Assembly (NCBI GenBank): GCA_035041965.1
Contig: JAPYMA010000210.1
Location: 1-64,000 of the forward strand
Length of the DNA: 64,000 nt
Origin: Anisakis pegreffii
Taxonomy: Eukaryota; Nematoda; Chromadorea; Rhabditida; Anisakidae
Reading direction: 5' to 3'
Shown: positions 1 to 13,055 of the stretch, one piece after another
How positions within the stretch are numbered: the stretch's first letter is position 1
How the letters are laid out: the number at the start of each line of letters is the position of its first letter
Position numbers and translations under genes: made by a program
The notes under the pieces: model-generated
What the model was told of the DNA's origin: nothing
The model's database searches: none
What the model saw: only the letters and a program-made list of their open reading frames with translations

Positions 1-2375
1 AGCAAACAAATACCACAAAAGATCTAGCGTAAAGGTAAATATAGTAAAGACATACTCTTATTGTTGGTGAGGTAGAAGTTGCGCTCAATTGACAGCGTGC
101 TCGTCGTCAATGAATTAGTTTTGTGGTAAGCGCATTGCACCACATTATGAACCCAGAAAAGAACATGAGTAGAATTTGTTTCTGTTTCATTAAGAACATG
201 AAAGAGTTTTTTGCATTCGAGACATCTTCTAAGTGGCGAATATTAAATAAGTGCTCTTTAAAAGCTCCATTCAACACACTTCTCGGCATTCTTAACGCAC
301 AATAGATAAGCGACGAGCCTTCAGTGGATGAGATGTTTGTGAGGAAAGTAATCACTTAAAAGATTCATTATGAAGAAGAATGGCATAAGAGCATTTATGA
401 GCGAATGAATATCACTTCTGAATGGATTATTCTTGTGAATGCAAATAACGATTCGTAAAAAAAAAAGAACTATTCCAGCCCAGCCATCCAATCAGCCATC
501 AATTAATCTATCATAACATTACACTTACCATAAAACAACCATGGCAACATCACAACGACACAATAATACTACCAATGATAGGCATGACAATAAATTGACG
601 TGCTTAATAGTGATAATTCGAAATGAATTCGCTAAACTTTCGAGTTGACACATAAAATAAGCAACTACTGCTGATACTATTGATAATGAAGACTGCTATG
701 CGATTGATATCACGGTGCTAATGATTAGATGTAATAGCCACAGCTGTACTGCATTCCCCACATAAGTCTTAGAGTTGTCATCAAAGAATCAATCACGATT
801 GATTGTAAAACAGGCCAAAAAACGCAAATTACACTTGATCTGCACGCCTCAGATACCTGTTAAGTGCATTCACTAGCATTTCAACTCCATAAGCCAAATG
901 CTAGCGAATCAGACGGATGCCTCGAGTGCAGTTTTTGAAGGGTTACAAACCGCAACCACAACAAGACGGTAATCAATCGAATTCGCTTCAGCAACTGAAC
1001 CAATTCACTGCAACTGCAGTCTATGCATTTCCTCAGTCTACTTCATCAAATAACAAATATTTTCACGTTAAACTCAACTACACGTTGAGTAAATTCCATT
1101 CAGCATTCAGCACATCACACAACATTCTCATCGTCGCACAACATTTTCGTGCCAAAATCCATTCATTCATTTTCATTTTGCAAGCATCCGCTCAGTTTCG
1201 ATCAACCTACACGAATCCTATACACTGAAATGAACTCACGCTAAAATAAAACTTACTTATCGAACCAACCAACATACTTATAAAATAAACAACAAAACAC
1301 TAAAAATTTGCGACTAGAAAGCTTTCCACTCAACACCACATACAATATATCCATACGCAATGAATGTGAAGTACCCCCTAATGTGGTACTACTAACCAAC
1401 TCTAATTGAGTCTCTGAACAAAAGTGCTTAATGCATGAATACGAATTCACTTCGTTGCAATTCAATGCACATATACACACACACACATCAAATGGGATAA
1501 CAAATTTATTCGGTTTATTTTATCAACAACAATATGCGTATGTTGCTTGTTACGCATCAAGAGTCTTGATTACATTACGTATTCGATCACATTTGCATCC
1601 TTATGTCACATACAACAAATCCCTCTTGAACGTTCTAGATTCTTCAGATTATCGAAATATTTACTCCAAAAAATTTATACTCCAAAAATTTTTCGAAAAT
1701 CTCGAACATATGAATGGTAGGCAAGGCAACGACTGCATGCTGCTTTCTTTCATACGAAGAGAACGAACATATCGCTCACTCACTTGAAGCAAAATCGCTC
1801 ACTCGTGTTAACGATAATCTTATTATCAAACGTATTAGTTATCGCGCATTCAGAATTAACAAATAAACAAATTTGATAAGAATGAACGATTCGTGAATAT
1901 CATCACATAAGCAAATTGAAGTAAATAATTCAATTTCAGCACGCAATCTCTTGTATAACTCTGATTATTCAGTAACAACTTCAGTCATTAATTCACTTAC
2001 TCAGGGCAACAGCAAAGCGATACATACGTTCGATGACTTGCACAAATGAATGGTCACACTGCTGCTGATCATATCCTGAACTTGCTGCGTTCTACTGCTA
2101 TGCCCAACTTGAAAGTTAAGCAGTGCCAATGCTAGATATGTATACTAAGCGTTAGCATACTAACTAACAATGCCAGTCAACATCACTTATCAAAACAACA
2201 ACAGAACAATAACGATAATAACAACAACAACTCAGATTTGATACACTGATAGTGAGTTGTGATGTTGATATTTATTTGTTGTTTACTTGTTGTTGTGATG
2301 CTTCGATGGATCAGTGAAAATAAACACAATTTCTGTCTGATACATACTTCGGAATGCAGACTTGTTTACTCGTTC
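1..2375. other. Gene-free flank
   Basis: No ORF with coding character or homology was recognised on either strand. The open frames near 917-1228 and 1431-1787 are biased A/C-rich plus-strand translations without splice context or family resemblance. The sequence is A+T-rich unique or decayed intergenic DNA. Confidence 0.6.
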
Positions 2376-3195
2376 ACAGCCATTTAATGACTGCAAAACT
2401 CTTATCGTAGCTGTGATGAACTGCGTGTTCAGGCAAAAACCTAATCCAGTGATTCAGGGTAGAATCTAGAGGTGTGGGTCGAAATTGGTAATAGGCTTAC
2501 TATCCCAAATCAGAAGACGATATTTGATGCACATTTGAACATATTTCTGAATGCAAATTTGTTTACTTCGTTTATTTACTTATATCAAACAAATTGTGTT
2601 CATACACAGTATATATTTATGTGCATTCCTTCACTACATTAAACTACATCTGATCAACGCGCATTTAACACCGATTAACATCTCTTTACTACTTAACTTT
2701 TCGTTACTTTATCATTATACTCAGTCAATGCATTCAATCGCAAAAGTTCCTTGATCTCATCTGTACATCTGCATGTATATTTGTCAAGAATGATCTGATT
2801 TTCTGTGGGGAAGGAATCAAGTCGAAATTTTCAAAAACTTCTCCAAAATTCAATTGAAAAGTTCATCCATAAAATGAAAACGTGAAATTATTTAAAATCG
2901 CTCTCGCAGAAGCTGTAAAGGTTATAACGAAAGTATGATTACTACTACCAGACAGAGTATCATATTTCATTGATTATGAACTAACAACATAGAATTGAAT
3001 GGCATTAATAGTACAATGCCAACTGATCGCACTACTACAACCACGCAAGCACATCACTTCACTGATAAAAGCATTCAAATGCAACAAGCAATTTATATAT
3101 GATAATTTCCAGTGCACACTGCCTGCATCCAACCAGCAACCTACCATACCATCTCCCTCAGTACCAGCTTTAATCACTCAACTCGTCCCATAAAC
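2376..3195 (+). repeat. Left arm of a 5-kb fold-back inverted repeat
   Basis: Read on the plus strand this segment matches the reverse complement of 6355-7396. Long near-identical runs are visible, for example the stretch around GTGTTCAGG, the block ending GGTAGAATCTAGAGGTGTGG, and AGACAGAGTATCATATTTC near 2955. The match continues past a gap near 3031-3105, resuming at TGCATCCAACCAGCA. The outer end begins near ACAGCC (2376). A shorter internal duplication is seen (2343-2376 resembles 2540-2575). An ORF of 67 codons at 2551-2754 recurs in the other arm, but only because the DNA is duplicated. Confidence 0.9.
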
Positions 3196-6100
3196 AGAAC
3201 CATAAAAATTGATTAACCTATCTTTTTATCTCGGATGAATGTCCGTCCTGCTGCTGCTGCTACTGCTGCTATCTGTCTCATCTATCCACTAATCATGATA
3301 ATTTCCTCCATCAGAACAATCCAATCGCAATATACTGTTCGTGTGGAATGTTCCCAAATGAAACTGCACACCATCACACTAAGCACTAATGACTAATTGA
3401 TGAATTTTATGTTTTTGCAATGATAGAAAGATATAGATAAATGCACACAGCTATATGTACATTTTACAAGCAATGTATTGATGTGGAACATGAGCAGCCA
3501 GCATATAAGCAACAAAACGAATTAATTCACCAAAAGAATTTGAGTGCTCGCTCGCTCGTACTAGACTGACCTGATGATGAGCACCACATCTGCTCGCCGT
3601 CGCCGCCGCCGCATCCTCTTCATTTCAATCAAATAAATAAATTCACGCATTCTTTAAGCCAGACCAATAACAACTTTTTTCAATTAACTCCACCAGAACA
3701 TTCCGCCGTTCAAAACGTTCTAAGGACAACACACCTGACTAGAAACGTTTAAGAAAAGAAAAAATAAGAAACATTTATTGTGCACATAAAAAACATTCAA
3801 TCCAAGAAACCAATATGTAGTAAGATGTGGATCATCTTAAGAGCCACGATCAGAAGCAGAATGAAGTCATCACCACTAACAGCGATTCACTATCAAAACA
3901 ACTTACTGTTATGAATGGGTTAAAACACCACAAAACACCTTACTACAAAATGAGTTAAATAACTCAAAATAATTGTGCAAATCAATAAATTACTCGAAAC
4001 AACGATAGCTCACCATCAAACACAACACAAACTCAGCCACACAAACGATAACCACAACTCTGCAACACACAACTAAAACGATTATAATTAAAAGTGAAGT
4101 GATTAAGACAGAAAATTGCGTTATCAATTGAACGTACGATAAGAACGCTATCACCTATTCGATCAATCACCTTCAGTCTTTCAGTATATGACAAATGCAA
4201 AAATGAATAAAGAAAGCATGGGGAAATTGATCCCAAGTGGGGTCAACGCTCGTCGTTTTGACTGATTACTTGAACAAATCAAAAGATCGATCGATCACAT
4301 TTCATTTCCTTAACACCCGTACCTTCAATATAATTTGTAGTGACATTACATAATAAGAACGACGATATTCAAGAGAGCTGTGAGATATCAAAATAACATC
4401 GTCAGTGTCGAAAGATCGCATCTCAGCTGCCACTACTCCTAGTCACTATGTCATAGCAATTATTACTCATACTGATATCACTCTTCGAAAGTTATTACTT
4501 TAAACGAGCTTTATTGCGATAAATGTACTAAACAAATTAGAACTCTATGTACGAGCAAAAGCAATTTGTCGCTTAATCCATCTAAAAGAAGGAGAGCAAA
4601 TCCACTGAACCACTTCCAAATGGAATGAATCAAAACAAGCGATCTTGTGACTACCAACACTAATCCTTGATATAATCCTAATCCCACAGCAGTTCGATTA
4701 CACCATTCATTCTATCATAACGAATACTTTATATGTCAAACATATAAACTCACTATTCAAGTCTCGGCTAGCAATACATCAATTATTCCATTACAATCTA
4801 ATGAAAGCTTACGATTAGATAAGGCGAACAAGCATTGTCTCTACCAACAATTCTCCTGGCTTATCATCACGGGGGAAAGTTTCTCAATTTCTCCCGAAAA
4901 ATTTAGTTTTTAAGCGAGGAACTTTGATTTCTGTCAGGAAAAGGTACGTTCGAGTAGATTACACATTTATGTTGAGAAATTTATGTGTTGCTCTCTCGAT
5001 TGAACATTTTTAAACACTGGGATTGATTGAACATTGAACAGATTTAACATCTTTGATTTAATAACGTCCTTGATATATTGTTCAAATCGACAAAATAACA
5101 CTGGATGACCACGACGAGCGATTCAGCAAACATGAAACTAGAAACTATCGCAGTTGAATGGAATGAGTATTCAATAATTAGTATTGTTGATACGACGTTA
5201 CTTTTGTCGCTTATTATAGTTACTTGGATATTTTTAGTTAATTTTTATTAAAAATAATTATAGTTACTTGGACATCGAGTGGTTGTTTTGTCAATCGCTG
5301 TGAGCGATCGGCGGAATATTTATTTTATTAGAGTTATGATTATTTATAGGATTGATATTTGGCTACGATTAATTATTCAAATTATTCACGACAACTAATT
5401 AATTACTCGGTTGTGTTCGGTTGGCCTGTTCGCCTAGCCAGCGGGGTGGCTTGAATTGAGGCTAAAATAATGTGCACGGAAATGCGACCATTGTGGCCAG
5501 CAACGTCACAAACGTTTGATAGCCTGCATGCCAATCCAGGTAATCCAGGATATGACGTTAAGCTATGAACGCATTCTGTAATGTTGTGATGAAGTAATTA
5601 CATTTTAGAAATGATCAACTAAAAATACCTCACAACAAACGGATGTCATTGTTCAACATCATGCAGTACTGCTGTAACATCAGTAAGAGTATAACGTGTT
5701 AATCGGGTTGCATTCTTTAAACACTCAGAAGGCACACGTCCAGTGATGTAAACAAATAAACAAATGGAGATGAAAGAAGGGAAATGAATCAAAAACGATT
5801 ACCATCCCCATCAGCAGTTTGATTTGAGAACACAATGTTTCTTGATGGAAGTTAGTAGATTTTGCTAATTCTAAATCAATCAATGCAATTTTATGAATAA
5901 ATATCGAATTCCGCTCATATCACTCCAATTTAAAGGATATCAATTATCACTGAACTTCAACTCATCACCAACTTCAGCGTTCCACCAGAGTCAGCAGCAT
6001 CCAAAAAAATGTGACCAGTGACCTGATAAAGTATCTCTCTCTCTCAAAAAAGACTCTACACACCCTCCATAAAAATGCAATCCCGCGAATCACCGATACA

Positions 6101-6354
6101 TATCCGTCAACTTTCATTTACTTCTTTCTCCCATTCTTCTCCCAATCAAAATTTTCCAGCAAAAAGTAATGAGTCAACCAGTTGTTCCAGTCCAATCCTC
6201 CCAACCGAATAGTTTTGGTGAATTTTGAAGCGCATGAGAAACCGTGTAAGGAACAGTTTTCATTTTGAAAAATTTCATGAGCTTTCTATCAGAAATCAGC
6301 TCACCGACTGGAAATATTCATGATATTTAGTGACAGGGTGTATATAATGTGCGA
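3196..6354. mobile_element. Interior of the fold-back element, non-coding
   Basis: This is the spacer between the two inverted arms. It has no long ORF, so if the whole 2376-7396 unit is a transposon it is non-autonomous. It contains a (CTG)n-like microsatellite at about 3248-3272, a GCC-rich run near 3600, and a LINE 3' end at 5454-5549. No clear target-site duplication was found outside the arms, so the mobile-element reading rests on the arm structure alone. A local inverted duplication or an assembly artefact are alternatives. Confidence 0.45.
5454..5549 (+). mobile_element. LINE 3'-end fragment, copy 1
   Basis: This is a solitary 3' end of a non-LTR retrotransposon. It shares the core CATTGTGGCCAGCAACG, the terminal codons for V-T-N-V followed by a stop, and an end made of short tandem repeats (CAATCCAGGTAATCCAGG), with the segments at 11309 and 35085. 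Such short repeat tails are typical of RTE-like elements, but the clade cannot be fixed from so little sequence. Confidence 0.75.
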
Positions 6355-7396
6355 TTATGATATAACGGAGTGATTAAAGTTAGTACTGAGCTGAGATGGT
6401 GTAGTAGGGTGCTGGTTGGATGCAGTTGCACAGGAAATTATCATATAGATAGTTTTATTGCCGAGTAAGAAATATGTACAAGCAATAATAGAGCATGAAA
6501 GGCGGAGTGCTCTGACATCATGTGGGTAGGTTGAATAAGTAAAAAATAATAACAAATTAATAATGATAATAACAAAAAAATTTAAAGATAATGACAAAAA
6601 ATAATAATACAATTAAGGGTCATGCGTGACAAGGATATTCATGTATAGAAACTGCGTGAATGATATGAGGAACTTCAGCTGCGAATCAGAGAAGTTTTTA
6701 TCAAATTATTTGTGTCGTGAGGTGTGCTTTGAATCGTGCTAGCGTGCGATCAGTTGGCATTGTACTATTAATGCCATTCAATTCTATGTTGTTAGTTCAT
6801 AATCAATGAAATATGATACTCTGTCTGGTAGTAGTAATCATACTTTCGTTATAACCTTTACAGCTTCTGCGAGAGCGATTTTAAATAATTTCACGTTTTC
6901 ATTTTATGGATGAACTTTTCAATTGAATTTTGGAGAAGTTTTTGAAAATTTCGACTTGATTCCTTCCCCACTGAAAATCAGATCATTCTTGACAAATATA
7001 CATGCAGATGTACAGATGAGATCAAGGAACTTTTGCGATTGAATGCATTGACTGAGTATAATGATAAAGTAACGAAAAGTTAAGTAGTAAAGAGATGTTA
7101 ATCGGTGTTAAATGCGCGTTGATCAGATGTAGTTTAATGTAGTGAAGGAATGCACATAAATATACACTGTGTATGAACACAATTTGTTTGGTATGAGTAA
7201 ATAAACGAAGTAAACAAATTTGCATTCAGAAATGTGTTCAAATGTGCATCAAATATCGTCTTCTGCTTTGGGATAAGCCTATTGTCAATTTCGACCCACA
7301 CCTCTAGATTCTACCCTGAATCACTGGGTCAGGTTTTTCCCTGAACACTCAGTTCATCTGAACTGTGACAGTGTTTTACGGTCATTGACAGGCTGT
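6355..7396 (-). repeat. Right arm of the fold-back inverted repeat
   Basis: This is the reverse-complement partner of 2376-3195. It is about 220 bp longer because of a segment at about 6430-6740 that is missing from the left arm; that segment is an A+T-rich stretch in the middle of the arm. The outer end is at GGCTGTT (7391-7397). By eye, mismatches in the well-aligned parts are few, which suggests a relatively recent duplication. Confidence 0.9.
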
Positions 7397-7948
7397 TTGA
7401 CCAATGACGGGTCATGCAATTGAGTGATTTGGTTACAGAAATAATTGGTTTGTGAAGTGGTTAATTATAGTATCACGTCAATGTTACGAGTTAAAGCAAT
7501 ATTCATTAAATTGAACATTCAGTTTGCACTGATATGGAAACGATTCAACATTGTATCAACAAACAATTATAATGACACATACAAACCAATATAAATACAA
7601 AACCTCTTTTAAATAACAACCTACATAACAATGGAGGAGTGATAAAACTCATTACGAGTAATTAAGATGACCAAATAGACACACACACAGGTCGTAGAAC
7701 AGCAGTAATGAGGAATCAACTGAGAACTGTTTGGAAACATGGAAACTAGGAATCAAATTCCTTGATGAAAGAAACTCTCTTTTCTTGAAGAAGAAACATT
7801 CATAAAAATACCTGGATAATGCAAGTTATATATAGATAAAATGCCGTCTCATAAGAACATAAAATGGTAATAGTCTCGGTGATATTCTCGTCGATAAAAC
7901 CGATATCATATTACAATATCAAACACCAAACAAGCACGCTGCTGTCAT
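7397..7948. other. Intergenic, 3' of the FLYWCH-D2 gene
   Basis: No coding feature is seen between the right fold-back arm and the stop codon of the minus-strand gene at 7949. This stretch would hold that gene's 3' UTR and polyadenylation signals, which cannot be pinpointed. Confidence 0.5.
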
Positions 7949-10900
7949 TCACGATTCTTGCAATCGTGCACACAAAAAATTCACTCTTGCTGATATGTCG
8001 TCGTAATTTTTAGACAGCTCCAACAATTGCAACAACTTTTTGATACCGATTTTATATCTGCAATCATCAGCACCATTAAATGATTTCCCATCGAAATGGA
8101 AGTAAAGGTCCAAAAAATTGCGATGAAAAGCGAACCCTTTTGAAGAATTCGACAAGCTTTCTCTCAAAACGTTGTTGTCTTCATCGGTAAATAAACGACT
8201 CTCCTCGATCACTGTCATTAAATGATCCACTTCAGTCAGTTCTGGCACATCAAACGTCAACGTGAAATAATCTTTTAATCCGAATAACTCCGCGCATTCG
8301 CTGCTCGCTGTCGCCACAATCAGTACACGATGGTTCTGAAATTCATTATCAATTTTCCGCATGAAATCATTCTTTTCAGATTATATTTCCAATTTCTTTT
8401 CTACTCTAACTTCCTTGGCTTCTGCTAAAATATAAAACCTAACTTGTGCAAAAAGCGATTTATTCAAAAATCCAGTCTCATTTTTTAAAATTAATAAATA
8501 TTCCACTGCTACTCACCGGTGGAGGGATTTTTTTGAGCAGTATGAAGAGCGACTGTAGAACCACATTCGAATATTTCGGTCCAACAGCGCAATATTCTAA
8601 ATGAGATCACTAAAATAACGACAAAACAAAACAACAAAAAAGAGACGCACCCACAAACCGATCCAGATCATCCAATACGATCACATTAACGCTCTTGCTG
8701 CATGTATCCTCCAGTTGTCTCCTCATTGCTTGCATTTTCGCCATCTCATTCAATCCAATTATATCATCACCACTCAACAATCGAATTCCTTTCTTACTGA
8801 TACCTTTCGCAATCACCGCCGATAAACACGACTTGCCAGTGCAAGGCGCACCTTAAACTTCACCATCATATCACAATATCAATAACGCTCGTTACTCAAT
8901 CCAATACTATTCTTATCAACAGACCCGTCAAAAGAATCGATCCCAATGAACAATTCGCAGAATTCTGTACCATTTTCGCCACTAATTCACTCTCGTCAAC
9001 GATCCATTCAATGCGTTTACACCATTTAATAAAGCCACCTGCAGTAATAATTGTCAACCTATATCACATAACATAATGTGCCATAATTCGAGATATCACA
9101 ATGACGTCCTCTCTCTAATTGCGCAGGTAATATTTTGTCAACAACACGACATCACTGTTTGTTGCATCTATTACCACCACGCGTCTTATAAATGAAGAAA
9201 GCTTCCAGCAATTGCTACACAACACTATTAACAAACAGTATTAACCTGACAAATACTTATCCACTCCTATTGGCATAACATTCACTTGAGACTGTGGAGG
9301 AGAGACTGACGTTGTTGGGGGACTGACATTGCATTGTGAATGTAACGATATTCTCGATCGAACTTCTGTTAAGGCTGATAGCTGTAAGGATTGTTGTTAT
9401 CGTACACAATTACATTAATAATAATAAACGAATAATAAAGATGTACACTAATAATAATAAACACTAGTAAGAATAAACGACGACAGAAATAAACAGAAAC
9501 AAATAATGAAATAAATGACAACAACACACAGAGAACAACAGAAGTAAATGATGACAACAACAAAAACCAACTAAAGGATTTTGCGTGGGAGATGTAGATG
9601 CTGGCGTTTCATTATTAACATCGTTACGAGTATTATCCGAGGACGTTAATTGTTTTGACTGATTCGTTGAATTTGAACACTTGTTATTGTTCGATGTATC
9701 ATTATCAGCATTGTTATTATTATCAGTGTCATCATTGACCTCTTGTTTGATACAATCCAATGTGGAGCGAAATATGTACGAAGAAGATTCGCCATCATTA
9801 GTCTTCTTTGGTGTGCATGACGACGAATCAACACTACCGTTCTTATCATTGGGCACGTCTTCAGTACTATCCTCTGCGGAGTTCTCATCATCCAAATGCA
9901 CACCGTCATGCAATCGACCTGCAATATCAATCCCTCTACCTTAAGAACAATCAAACCAGAAGCGTAAAACCCTCAAAGCTGTGCAACTCCACCGACTCAC
10001 TAACTTTCCAGCCAAAAAAGCGCATAAACATTTTCCAAGCACAAAATGAAATATTGCCACAGACAACTTTCAGATTTCCCTACAATTATGACTCATACAA
10101 ATTTTCCAAACCGTTATTTTCAAAATCTGATGATGGAAAATGATCAAAGAATTTGAACTAGTCAATCAGTCGACCATTTGATTAAAAGACCAAAAAAACG
10201 GGAAGAATAAAATCGAACCAAACAACTGATAAAAACCTTGCACTGATAATGAAGGTGGTGATGTCGAATGGTTACTTTTAATCAATGGACACGACGCACT
10301 TAATATCCGTTTATTTTTTTCAATTCTATGCTTCATTTCCAACATCATTCGCAGAGTTTCATTCGATGATCGAGGTGTTATACTGCTAACGTGATCATCA
10401 TCACTGTAACTGGTCGATGGCTGTTTCTGCTGATACTGCTTCTAAAATATCAATGGTTTCACAAGTAAATTCCTTTATGAATGTTCCATTAACTACACTT
10501 AACCAAAATACAAACGTAACGCCAACTTGAATTCAAGTCTTATTGCCAGGCAAATTGGCAACATGACCGTTACTGCTCATCATTCAAGTCAGTCCAGCTG
10601 AATTTAATGGGAAACTGCACCTTAATACGATTGAACTGTTCGATGCAGGAAATGGGTTCGTAAGCAGCGCGTCGTTTACTACCGCAAATCACCGATCCGG
10701 ATGAAGTCAGCTCCAGATGCGATGGGTGATTGTGCGTCGAGGCTCGTTTTACTACCTCAAATCACATCCTTGTACAATGCTATACTGAACCCGACCTGTA
10801 GCTCAAGACCAAAGCTTCAAATCTGGACAGGAAACAAAGGGAGAGGCTGCCAGGGATGTGAATTCAGAAGGAAGGACGAGAGGTTGAACAGCTTGATCAC

Positions 10901-11144
10901 CCGGAGAATCAGCAAATCTCCCTGTTGAAAAGTAAAAAAGTGCCATCATAATATCAAAAAGCATGGAACTGACCACATTGGTAACGGCATCAGTATGTAT
11001 TCTCGCGTTGCAATCCTTTTTCCTCTCGCATCTCCAAAACTTCTTCTCTCCATTCGAGCTCAACTTATCAAATACATACAAGTACCCACCCTCTTGCAAC
11101 TTCACTCGATCTCGATTCGTTTGTAACAATATCGGTGTCATCAT
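7949..11144 (-). CDS. FLYWCH zinc finger fused to an NSF D2-like AAA+ domain
   Basis: Nine-exon model, 520 codons plus stop: 11144-10974, 10441-10237, 9918-9572, 9381-9246, 9038-8925, 8851-8651, 8596-8517, 8335-8136, 8057-7949. Every junction has GT/AG and keeps frame; the summed length is a multiple of three. Exon 1 encodes a FLYWCH-type finger (key residues Y-L-Y-V, W-R-C, D-C, R-I-H-T), usually a DNA-binding module. Exons 2-4 are Ser/Asp/Asn-rich and disordered, with a sumoylation-like IKQE. Exons 5-9 align with the NSF D2 domain: GGFIKW, Walker A GAPCTGKSCL, Walker B-like VIVLDDLDR, VGPKYSN, and a KIGIKKLL helix. Four intron positions and phases in D2 match those of NSF located 3 kb upstream, so it is a partial tandem duplicate. 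There is no N domain or D1, so it should not bind SNAP/SNARE in the NSF manner. The start is the first ATG before the finger; further 5' exons are possible. Two separate genes remain an alternative. Confidence 0.7.
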
Positions 11145-11308
11145 CCTTATTAATCAATTCATATCAACCAATAACCAAACAACACAACAAATCGCAACGA
11201 ACCAGTCCATATCAACAAATAAAGCATTTACATAAGTTGATCAAAATGTGACAGTATAAACTTTCGTATAAACGATATTCACCTATTTGATAATTATCAT
11301 AATATCAC

Positions 11309-11397
11309 AATTGAGGCTAAAACAATGCGCACGGAAACGCGAGCATTGTGGTCAGCAACGTTACAAACGATTGATAGCCTGGTCAATCCAGGTAATC
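11309..11397 (+). mobile_element. LINE 3'-end fragment, copy 2
   Basis: This is the same terminal motif as at 5454 and 35236 (GAGGCTAAAA, GGAAACGCGAGCATTGTGG, CAGCAACGTTACAAACG, CAATCCAGGTAATC). It is heavily 5'-truncated. It lies just upstream of the FLYWCH-D2 start, in opposite orientation to that gene. Confidence 0.75.
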
Positions 11398-11449
11398 ACA
11401 CCACTAAAACCAAACCAACGCAAACATCAACAATCACAATAATTCCAAA

Positions 11450-11950
11450 CAAACCCACTCCATCCATCCATCCATGTGTACATTCCGCATAAAACCACTA
11501 AAAATAGAGCGCGAGCGCCCGCAAGAACAAACCAATACTAGGTATGTAACAACGAACCCATTACATACGCAGCAGCACATCAACCATCGCCATCAACCAA
11601 TATCATTGCACGCTGCATCGTTACGGCGCACGCGTCCAAGCAAGCACCCACCCAGCAGCCACACCTCGCTGCTATCTCGTGAATGTGTCCACAAAACGGC
11701 GTCCTACTCATTCCGATGTCCCATTTCTCTCTGATATTGTAAATACACCACACCGCAACTCAGTCGTCTATCATACACTCAACGCTATCGACAACGCGGC
11801 GCCGCCTTCCTCTCTGAAACACCGTACGGCGCCGAACGCGTCCATCGCTACATATCTCATTATCCATCCATCTCTGTCGTTATCTCGTGCTGCTCTTTCT
11901 CTCTCTCTCTACGATCATTTTCAATACGCATTCTGAGATCGACCCACGAA
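11450..11950 (-). promoter_or_regulatory. CpG-rich, likely promoter-proximal region of the FLYWCH-D2 gene
   Basis: This stretch is visibly richer in G+C and CpG than its surroundings (for example CGACAACGCGGCGCCGCC and GTACGGCGCCGAACGCGTCC), followed by a CT-repeat near 11895. It lies 0.3-0.8 kb upstream of the predicted start of the minus-strand gene. The open frames on the plus strand here (11474-11734, 11679-11936) have no recognisable protein features. Promoter function is inferred from composition and position only. Confidence 0.35.
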
Positions 11951-12064
11951 GCCTTTCGTCTACGGGTGCTCAAACCATATTGCGAGCCTTGTGATTACCT
12001 TCAAACTCGTTCAAAATACAACCGAATCAGACATTAATAGTCATGTATCAACGTACAAAATCCG

Positions 12065-13055
12065 GGCACTCTTCTAGACCTACTGTCTCCAGCCACAGTT
12101 TGAGCAAAATTTTTCCCAAGTCCAAGATCTCGCATTTGAAAGTCACTGTCTCGGTGCATTGATTACATCGCATCTCTGTTTTGTTGTCTTTTATCTCATC
12201 CACTCTCTTACCTATGTGATATCGCCTTTCCGTTGTTATGCGTCCACCTTGGTACAACATTTCCTATGATAATGCATCACTTGGCTTTATGTATTTAAGA
12301 CGTTAGACGAATAGTCTTCCATAACAGCGAATGACACTACTGTGGAAACCATGACATTATGTTTAGTTGGCGATTTTGGTGGCCCTAAACAGGGCCATTG
12401 GCTTTAAGTTGTGCAGTTTGGGCTCTGCATTGTATAGTAAGCATTTATGCTATCTGCTTCCACAAGTCCAATAAACGTTCTTCTGCTCTAAATTCTTTTT
12501 TCTAAATGAACTGTTCCACATAGGCCAACAATAACTCATGATCAGTACCGAACCGTGAATTGTGTTTGGCTTTGAATTAATTACTGCCACATCGACTCGA
12601 CTGCACTGGTGCAAGCCACGATATCCGGATCTGGAAAGTTTTTCGAATGGTTTACAGTCTCGTGCTGATAGCCCTGTGGTAGATTCTTGACGGCACCACA
12701 CGCTGACCACAGATCGCACAGAATAGTGATGACCGGCAAAACGAATCACTATAGCCCTCGAAATCCGCGTGAATGAAGCCTTCGTAAAACTTGTAACCAT
12801 ACTAACGATAAGAGATTTTTTATGATCACTAACAATTCTGTTGCATTGTACAGTGTTTAAACTGTCTCGAATTCGTCCTTCTCTCTGCCTCATCCATCGG
12901 AAAGAACCTCTCAAGTGTTAAACGGCGGATATGGTGAGCGATACACACGGAGTTTGTAATGGAAGCAAAAAAGTGATACGAGAACAATTTCTCTATCGGA
13001 CTTGGGGAAATTTTGCTCGAACTGCGACAAGGGACACTAGGCCTAGAAGAGTGTC
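12065..13055. mobile_element. 991-bp TIR DNA transposon with 8-bp target duplication
   Basis: The left end GGCACTCTTCTAGACCTA and the right end (reverse complement GACACTCTTCTAGGCCTA) form terminal inverted repeats of about 57 bp, similar as far as the shared TTCCCAAGTCC-type block. The flanks are AAAATCCG (12057-12064) and ATAATCCG (13056-13063), an 8-bp duplication with one mismatch, the size made by hAT-type and some other families. A minus-strand open frame at 12450-12914 contains no recognisable transposase catalytic motif, so the copy is probably non-autonomous or decayed. A related end occurs at 62257-62334. Confidence 0.8.

Noticed and set aside
2551..2754. A 67-codon ORF conserved almost identically at 7022-7225 on the other strand
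   Set aside because: The conservation comes from the inverted DNA repeat; flanking non-coding DNA is equally conserved and the composition is not protein-like.
12450..12914. 154-codon ORF inside the TIR element as a transposase
   Set aside because: No catalytic signature or domain recognised; the frame may be fortuitous.
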